From positions 1-63,656 of the IMG/VR virus record IMGVR_UViG_3300042992_000919: DNA of 63,656 bases. One strand, written 5' to 3'. Shown here piece by piece: positions 57,668 through 63,656 of the stretch (its first letter is position 1; each line of letters opens with the position of its first letter). The DNA is from a virus. The position numbers and the translations under genes were made by a program. The notes beneath the pieces are model-generated. The model searched no databases. It was not told the origin of the DNA and was given only the letters and a program-made list of their open reading frames with translations.

Positions 57668-59275
57668 ATGTATACTCCATATAATATTTTTGATTATAAC
57701 TTACCTAATTATCAAACTGCTGGTGAAACTGGTAAACCTGATCCAGGTAGATTTAAACCTGGAGATCTTGTTGAAGTAAATGGTGAAAAAAAAGTTGTAA
57801 CTGGTTGGGATCCGGTAAATGGTAAATATATTACTGAAGTTTCAGATGGTAAAACAAATGTTGCAGTAGATAAAGGCTCAGTTAAAAAATATACAGATCA
57901 GGGTATTAATATAGATTTTGGTAATGTTGGTGAAACTAGATATGTTGATACACAACCAGCTGAAACTACAGCAGGTAGATTTGGTGATGCCACTAAAAAC
58001 GAACAAGGATGGAAAGACACTTGGAAAGGAGCATATCCAGATTATGATAATTTAGTAGCATCACTACCTAAATATGGTAATAAAGAAAATCCTGAAGTTA
58101 AAAAATTTCAGAAATGGTTAAATGAAAATTATATACCAAGTAGTGTTAAAACAATTAATGAACAAAGAGTAAAAGCAGGATATAAACCATTTACTGCAGA
58201 TGAAACACAAAAACTTGAAAATGATTTAAAAACAGATTATGGTTTTAATCCATCTAAAAGAGGTAAAGCATATGATGGTTTATGGGGAACATTTACTTCA
58301 TCTAGAAGACCATTAAATTATAATATTGATCCATTAGATAAACCTACACCACCACAACCTACAATAGTACAGACACCACCACAACAAACTACTCAACCAA
58401 TAATACCTGGTAAACTTGGTAGAAAAGGAACTATACCACCTAAAGAATGGTTTTCACAAGATGTGATGAATTTCATGAATACTTTAGCAGTTCCACCTAA
58501 AAAATATTTACCTTGGGCTCCCACTGTTGATTTACAAGAACCAGAATATACATTGCTAGATCCTACTTGGCAATTACAAAATAATGCTGCATTAATGAAT
58601 CAGCAATTACAAGGACTTGGAGCATTTGGTAATTCACAATCTTATCTTGCTAATGCAACAAGTTTAGCTGGTAAAGCATCTGAACAATCTCAAAATGTTT
58701 TAGCAGAATATGATGCTAGAAATGCAATGATTCAAAATCAAGGTGAACAAGCTAAAACAGCAGTAAGAAATCAAGAGAATCTTGCAAACGCAGAAAGAAC
58801 AAAAAATCTATATGATGGAACTACTATTGCTAATCAGCAATATGATAATTCAAGAAGACAATATCTAGATAGAATTAATAAAGCTTTAGTTACAGGAACA
58901 ACAAATGCTGCTATGGCTTATAATACTAATTTCTTGAATCCTTATGAATATTATATTGATCCTAGTTCTGGAGGTATGATATTAGGAAATCCTCAAAATT
59001 ACCAAGATTTAATACCGAGTGAAACAGATGAGGTAAAAATTAGAGAAGGTAATTTAGATAGAATATTAATAGATCCAAGATATAAAAATTTTTCTCCTGA
59101 AGACAAATTAAAAATATTTGAAGATTTATATCCAACACAAACATATCCATCAGGTACATATCCATCTCAAAGAAGATCTAGAAGACAACCATCTATTGAT
59201 GATAATTATATGAGAATGATGCAACAGATGATGTATGGAAATCAAACATATCCAAACTATAATACATTTGGATAA
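57668..59275 (+). CDS. Virion protein with peptidoglycan-binding-like segment, 535 aa
   Basis: Residues 19-80 form a small strand domain (GRFKPGDLVEVNGEKKVVTG). At about 140-215, EVKKFQKWLNENYIPSS ... AYDGLWGTFTSSR resembles PG_binding_1 (x-x-LQ-x-x-LN ... DG-x-x-G-x-x-T). A Pro/Gln-rich hinge (TPPQPTIVQTPPQQTTQP) leads to a long Gln/Asn/Ala-rich helical region (about 295-440) and a Tyr-rich C-terminus (YGNQTYPNYNTFG). It starts one base after the giant gene. Wall binding during entry is a reasonable inference; the Pro/Gln hinge suggests flexibility. Confidence 0.55.
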   Translation: MYTPYNIFDYNLPNYQTAGETGKPDPGRFKPGDLVEVNGEKKVVTGWDPVNGKYITEVSDGKTNVAVDKGSVKKYTDQGINIDFGNVGETRYVDTQPAETTAGRFGDATKNEQGWKDTWKGAYPDYDNLVASLPKYGNKENPEVKKFQKWLNENYIPSSVKTINEQRVKAGYKPFTADETQKLENDLKTDYGFNPSKRGKAYDGLWGTFTSSRRPLNYNIDPLDKPTPPQPTIVQTPPQQTTQPIIPGKLGRKGTIPPKEWFSQDVMNFMNTLAVPPKKYLPWAPTVDLQEPEYTLLDPTWQLQNNAALMNQQLQGLGAFGNSQSYLANATSLAGKASEQSQNVLAEYDARNAMIQNQGEQAKTAVRNQENLANAERTKNLYDGTTIANQQYDNSRRQYLDRINKALVTGTTNAAMAYNTNFLNPYEYYIDPSSGGMILGNPQNYQDLIPSETDEVKIREGNLDRILIDPRYKNFSPEDKLKIFEDLYPTQTYPSGTYPSQRRSRRQPSIDDNYMRMMQQMMYGNQTYPNYNTFG

Positions 59276-59322
59276 ACCTATAAAGTTTATTAAACTTTAA
59301 TTATTTTTGCATATATTGAATT

Positions 59323-62007
59323 ATGGCTACATACTTACCAGGAGTTACAGATATATTTCCAGAGTTTCAACCTTTTACTCCAAACTTTGATTTTTATAAT
59401 CAGGCATTACAAATTAAACATGCACAATATCAACAAGGATATAAAAAGTTAAGTGGATTATATAACACTCTTCTTAATTCTCCTATGACTAGAGATGAGA
59501 ATATTGATAGAAGAGAAAAATATTTTAAAGATATTGAGGGAGAGATCAAAAAAATTTCTGGATTAGATTTATCTCTACCACAAAATGTAAGTGCTGCGGG
59601 TGAAATCTTTAAACCATTCTATGAAGATCAGGATATCAAGAATGATATGTATGTAACCAAGACTGCAAGAGATTCAATGACAGCACATGAGATTTTAAAA
59701 AACTGTGTTGGTGCAGATTGTGGTGAAGCAAAAGCATGGGATGAAGGTATAAAATCAATTAATTATAAACTTCAAGAGTTTAAGAATGCTTCAACAGATG
59801 AAGCAAGAAATTTTGGTAAAATTGGATATACACCATATGTTAAATATGCAGATGATGTAGTTAAATTCTTGAAAGACAATAAGATTGAGATTACCCAAGA
59901 AACAAAAAATGGGAGATATAACATAACCACTACAAATGGCCCATTGCTTGAAGGTCCTTTATATAATATGATTAAAACATTATATGAAGATGATATTAAT
60001 GTACAAGATATGTACAAAACAAAAGCATATGTAGAAAGAAAAGATTTTGCGTTAGGTAGAGCTCAAGAATTTGGTGGAATAGATCAAGCAGAACAAGCTT
60101 ATATATCTGAAAAATTTCAGAATTATTCAGGAATAATTGATAGGCAAGTAGAACAAATAAATGATCAATTAGCTTTATTTAATGGTCAAAGAGAAGGTCT
60201 CCTTAAAAAATCAAAACTTACAAGTAAAGAACAAGAAAGTCTAAGCCAATTAGAAATGGCTATTCCATTACTTGAAAGAAGTGTACAGTCATTAGGAACT
60301 GCAAAAAGTAATTATGAAAATCTTGATCAAGTAGATATTAAAACATTAAGATCAAGAGTTGATGCTATATCGAGTGGAGTATTATTTGAAAATGATGTAA
60401 AAGGTATGGCAAAAGATTATTCTAAGATTGGATATAAGCAAACATTTGATGAAGATAAATATGAATTAGCAGCTTATACAAGTGGATTAGACTATAATAA
60501 ACAAATTGCATTAGCTAAGTTTAAACACGGTCTTGATTTAGAAGGATTTGTTAAAAAAGAAACTTTTAAATATAAATTAGAACTTGAAAAAGAATTAAAG
60601 TTAAGAGGATATAATGACCCTCTTTCAATTATCCCAGGAGAATCTAATGTAGAAAATGTAGAAAAAGTAAATGCTTATGAATATAATGTTAAAACCATTA
60701 ATGGTGTTAACCAAGAATTTATGGGTACATTAAAAACAAAATTAAATACTATCTATTTATCATTAAAAAATGATCCTTCTCCTGAAGCACAAGCGTTAGT
60801 AAAAACAATATTTGGTGGGGGAGATAATCAGAATTATACTGGTTATGATGAATGGAGAGGTTATCCTGCTCATCTTGCAACTTGGGAAAGAGCTAAAACT
60901 CAATTAGAAAAACAACCTAACTTTAAAAATCTTGTAGATGCTCAAAGTGAAGGCATGATTAATAAACAAAGATTAATGGTTGAATCAGGTCTTAAGCTTA
61001 GTAGAGCAAATAATTTAAAAGTTAAAAATGCATTAGTTACTAGTAATGATTTTGGTGATGAAGAAAAATTAGATATTAGAACATTAATAACTTCTAATGG
61101 TGATGTGCTAAGTAAAGATCAATTCATCACTCAAACTAAATCTAGATATGATGCAGAAGATGCTGCAAATGTATATGATGAATTAATTCAATCTTATAAA
61201 ACTCAATATGCTAATCCTGAAGCAGTGGAAGGATTAAGAACTAAAATGTTTATTGGTGGTCCATTTGAAGATAGAACTGGTGCTACTGGAATTAGACCAG
61301 GTATAGTATCTGCAGATCCATTAAGAAATTTATCAGATAATTTTTCATTAGTCAATTCTGTATTAACTAATGGGATGAGTTCTGGTGAATTTGCATCTGA
61401 TGATGATAGATCTTTATTTATGGAATTATATAGAGATTTCAATACAAATCTAGATCCTAAAAAAGAGAATGCAAATAGAGCATCTGTTAGTATGCAATAT
61501 GAAGCAGTTTCAGATAAAGATGGTTATGCAAAAGTCACTATAAATCCAAGTAGAGAATGGTTGGAAAAATCAATAGTGGGAGGAGATAAGAAAGAAGAAG
61601 CTTCTAAGTTTGAACAATATAAGAATGGATTATCATTTTATATTGAAAATGGTAAAGTCCAGAATTCTTTTGATAGCGAGATTAAAGGATTTGGAGATTT
61701 AATCTTTGAAGCTAATGGTGGAAATATAAATATTGGAGATAATAAAAATCCAGAGAATGGTGGATTTGTAAATGTTACAAAAAATGGAAATAGCTACACT
61801 GTAAGTTCTAGATCTATATCAGTTGATCCTAATACTGGAGAAGCATCTTTTAATCCTATGAGTACAACTACAGCAACAGGAATAGATGCTGAAAAAATTA
61901 TTGATCAAGCTATCTCAGTTATTTATGGGAATAAAGATAATTATACTAAAATTCTAGAACAGATTGATATAAAAAATAAAGAACTTTTAGGTAAAGAAAC
62001 TAGATAA
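59323..62007 (+). CDS. Large virion protein, 894 aa
   Basis: N-terminal signature YLPGVTDIFPEFQPFTPNFD and FYNQALQIKHAQYQQGYKKL, then LYNTLLNSPMTRDENIDRRE, LDLSLPQNVSAAGEIFKPFY. This layout is one I recall from giant-protein clusters of large Bacteroidota phages. The protein is soluble, helical, with a coiled-coil stretch (about 270-340: QLALFNGQREGLLKKSKLTS) and a C-terminal beta part. It directly precedes a second giant gene with a one-base overlap (TAATG), so the two are probably partners carried in the particle. No enzyme motif visible. Confidence 0.6.
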   Translation: MATYLPGVTDIFPEFQPFTPNFDFYNQALQIKHAQYQQGYKKLSGLYNTLLNSPMTRDENIDRREKYFKDIEGEIKKISGLDLSLPQNVSAAGEIFKPFYEDQDIKNDMYVTKTARDSMTAHEILKNCVGADCGEAKAWDEGIKSINYKLQEFKNASTDEARNFGKIGYTPYVKYADDVVKFLKDNKIEITQETKNGRYNITTTNGPLLEGPLYNMIKTLYEDDINVQDMYKTKAYVERKDFALGRAQEFGGIDQAEQAYISEKFQNYSGIIDRQVEQINDQLALFNGQREGLLKKSKLTSKEQESLSQLEMAIPLLERSVQSLGTAKSNYENLDQVDIKTLRSRVDAISSGVLFENDVKGMAKDYSKIGYKQTFDEDKYELAAYTSGLDYNKQIALAKFKHGLDLEGFVKKETFKYKLELEKELKLRGYNDPLSIIPGESNVENVEKVNAYEYNVKTINGVNQEFMGTLKTKLNTIYLSLKNDPSPEAQALVKTIFGGGDNQNYTGYDEWRGYPAHLATWERAKTQLEKQPNFKNLVDAQSEGMINKQRLMVESGLKLSRANNLKVKNALVTSNDFGDEEKLDIRTLITSNGDVLSKDQFITQTKSRYDAEDAANVYDELIQSYKTQYANPEAVEGLRTKMFIGGPFEDRTGATGIRPGIVSADPLRNLSDNFSLVNSVLTNGMSSGEFASDDDRSLFMELYRDFNTNLDPKKENANRASVSMQYEAVSDKDGYAKVTINPSREWLEKSIVGGDKKEEASKFEQYKNGLSFYIENGKVQNSFDSEIKGFGDLIFEANGGNINIGDNKNPENGGFVNVTKNGNSYTVSSRSISVDPNTGEASFNPMSTTTATGIDAEKIIDQAISVIYGNKDNYTKILEQIDIKNKELLGKETR

Positions 62008-63656
62008 TGGAAAGTATTCTTGATAACTTACAAAACAATATATCACCAGAATTATTTGACTTTTATAATAAGTCATTTATGGTTAACGGTGATCCTAATA
62101 TTGAAAATATTTTACCATCAACAAATCTAAATACTAGTGGTGAAGATGATATTAAAAAACTTGCCACTAAAATAAATAATGATAATAAGTTATTTCAAGA
62201 TAGAGTAACAAATCTACAAGGTAGTTTTAATGATCCATTCAAAGAAGTGAAGGTATATGGTTTTAATCCTTCATTTAAAGGATTAAACATGGATCGTTAT
62301 GATGATAAAGAATTAGGATTTGATCCATTTAGGGATAATGAAAAATTCTATAATGAAAACACTTCCATATTTTATGATTTTGGAAGAGCTTTTAATGGAA
62401 TGGGTAGACTAGCTGGTGCTGCATTTGTAGATAATGCCACTAGTTTAGGTAGAATGGTGCAAGGAGATTTTGATGTATCTCCTGAATTTGCTTTAGATAG
62501 TGAAAGAATCATGGCAGAAAGCATGTCTACAAAAAATGGATTCTTACCTGGTGTAGCTAATTTTATGGTTAACACAGGATTTACTGTAGGTATGTTAGCT
62601 GAAATGGTAGCAGAAGAAGCAATAATTGCAGGAGCATCTATGCTACTAACTCCAGAAACAGGAGGAGCTTCACTTGGTGCTGGTGGATATTTAGCAGCAT
62701 TAAGAGCTCAAATGGGTGCAACAAGAATTGCATCTGCTTGGAAAGGAATGGGAGCTTTAAAAAAAGCACTTACAAATCTTGATGATGTAAATGAAGCAAG
62801 AAGATATTTTACACAATTTGGAAAAGGAACAGTAGACTTTTTAAATCCATTACGTAATACAACAGATTTATTTGCTGATGGAAATAAACTAAAAGGCTTA
62901 GGTCAAATGGCTGCAGTATCTAAAGGATTTGGTGCGTTCTTTAGAGATGTAAGAGATATGAATAGATCTTTATCTGAAGCTAGATTAGAAGGTGGTTTTG
63001 TTGAAAATAAAATGTTTGAAGATCTTGTTAGTGAACATATTGAAAGAACAGGTCAAGATCCAACAGAATCAGAATTACAAGGAATTAAGAACATGGCTCA
63101 TACTGCAGGTATGACCACACAACTTATAAATCTTCCAGTTATTCATTACACCAATAATATAGTATTTGGAAATCTAAGTAAACCACTAACAAAATTTATT
63201 GGTGGAACAAATGATCTAAGATTCTTAAAGAGTAAATTTGGATGGGTGGGAGATACCTTCCAAGAATTAGATAAGGGATTTATACAATCTGCTAGAAGAT
63301 CTTTAAATCCAAGAAACATTAGTAGGAATAGTTTAAACTATTTTTCTGCAAATCTAGCAGAAGGTTTACAAGAAGTTTTTCAAGAAGCTACAGCAGTAGC
63401 AACAGAAGACTATTATAAAAATCTATACTTTAATGAAAACAGTATAGCCAGAAAAATGAATGAATTAAGTTGGCTAGATAGTTATGGAAAAGGTGTAGGT
63501 ACACAACTAAGCGGTCAAGGTCTTGAAGTATTTGCTTCTGGATTCTTTATGGGAGGTGTCATTAACACTGTTTCTAAAAATCTATTCAAAACAATTGATT
63601 ATGTACATGAATCAGTTAATGATAAAAGATTAGAAGCAAAAGCTAAAAAGGATCCC
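62007..63656 (+). CDS. Giant virion protein, N-terminal 550 residues, cut by window edge
   Basis: Open to the last base without a stop. Starts MESILDNLQNNISPELFDFY. After an acidic first 110 residues comes FYDFGRAFNGMGRLAGAAFV and, at about 190-235, long hydrophobic stretches (FMVNTGFTVGMLAEMVAEEA, IIAGASMLLTPETGGASLGA) that could insert in membranes. Later FSANLAEGLQEVFQEATAVA and SGFFMGGVINTV are similar. In podophages such ejected internal proteins form a channel or carry enzymes; in crAss-like phages giant proteins of this region include the virion RNA polymerase. No polymerase motif lies in the visible part. Confidence 0.6.
   Translation, partial: MESILDNLQNNISPELFDFYNKSFMVNGDPNIENILPSTNLNTSGEDDIKKLATKINNDNKLFQDRVTNLQGSFNDPFKEVKVYGFNPSFKGLNMDRYDDKELGFDPFRDNEKFYNENTSIFYDFGRAFNGMGRLAGAAFVDNATSLGRMVQGDFDVSPEFALDSERIMAESMSTKNGFLPGVANFMVNTGFTVGMLAEMVAEEAIIAGASMLLTPETGGASLGAGGYLAALRAQMGATRIASAWKGMGALKKALTNLDDVNEARRYFTQFGKGTVDFLNPLRNTTDLFADGNKLKGLGQMAAVSKGFGAFFRDVRDMNRSLSEARLEGGFVENKMFEDLVSEHIERTGQDPTESELQGIKNMAHTAGMTTQLINLPVIHYTNNIVFGNLSKPLTKFIGGTNDLRFLKSKFGWVGDTFQELDKGFIQSARRSLNPRNISRNSLNYFSANLAEGLQEVFQEATAVATEDYYKNLYFNENSIARKMNELSWLDSYGKGVGTQLSGQGLEVFASGFFMGGVINTVSKNLFKTIDYVHESVNDKRLEAKAKKDP

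Noticed and set aside
1-63656. Stop-codon reassignment as in some crAss-like phages
   Set aside because: TAA, TAG and TGA all end well-bounded genes here, and the large virion genes read without internal TAG or TGA.

Overview
The window is a 63.7-kb piece of an AT-rich, tightly packed, tailed double-stranded DNA phage genome, almost certainly from a phage of Bacteroidota. It is read with the standard code (TAA, TGA and TAG all act as stops). I see no chromosomal genes, no integrase and no canonical tRNA. Three things point to a crAss-like (Crassvirales) or closely related short-tailed phage: the order terminase, portal, candidate scaffold, major capsid protein; several proteins that resemble crAss-like ring and stabilization (muzzle) proteins; and the absence of any sheath, tape-measure or baseplate gene. 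Bacteroidota-type promoter boxes (TAnnTTTG) precede several genes and there are no convincing Shine-Dalgarno sites. The affiliation rests on remembered family features and was not tested by a search.

Layout. (1) Positions 1-2133, minus strand: seven small genes of unknown function (one cut by the window edge) in short transcription units. Five near-identical 22-bp elements sit just upstream of start codons, and hairpin terminators lie between units. This looks like an early or accessory region driven by a phage-specific promoter. (2) 2134-2393: a divergent intergenic region with a GC-rich, structured 78-bp element. (3) 2394-3030, plus strand: two tiny genes and a GroES-like co-chaperonin, closed by a terminator. 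(4) 3137-19871: a 17-kb adhesin and tail-fibre array. It holds three proteins with a shared N-terminal anchor motif, collagen-like and tail-fibre domains, and a family of beta-rich adhesins made by duplication, splitting and C-terminal domain exchange. (5) 19861-20322: a GH24 lysozyme (endolysin). (6) 20428-24600: overlapping small genes, a RecB/Cas4-like nuclease, a PhoH-like ATPase and a possible packaging factor. (7) 24593-37266: terminase, portal, scaffold candidate, capsid protein, candidate head fibre, three tiny lysine-rich proteins, a ring protein and a further virion protein. (8) 37352-45808: further virion proteins, several rich in cysteine, a metallophosphoesterase with a helix-turn-helix-like N-terminus, ring proteins and a small HExxH protein. 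(9) 45798-63656: a 1683-residue stabilization/muzzle-like protein and five very large virion proteins, one with an NlpC/P60-like site; the last runs off the window.

How it fits together: the GroES-like protein probably redirects host GroEL to fold virion proteins; regions 6-7 build and fill the head; regions 8-9 make the tail, its enzymes and proteins probably carried in the particle; region 4 supplies host-range adhesins. The observations most worth following are the five-copy promoter-like element with its leftward small genes, the structured element at 2197-2274, the duplicated and split adhesin cassettes, the recurrent Gly-Gly junctions in the large virion proteins, and the HExxH protein placed between ring and muzzle genes. 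I found no complete, clearly new defence or counter-defence system.
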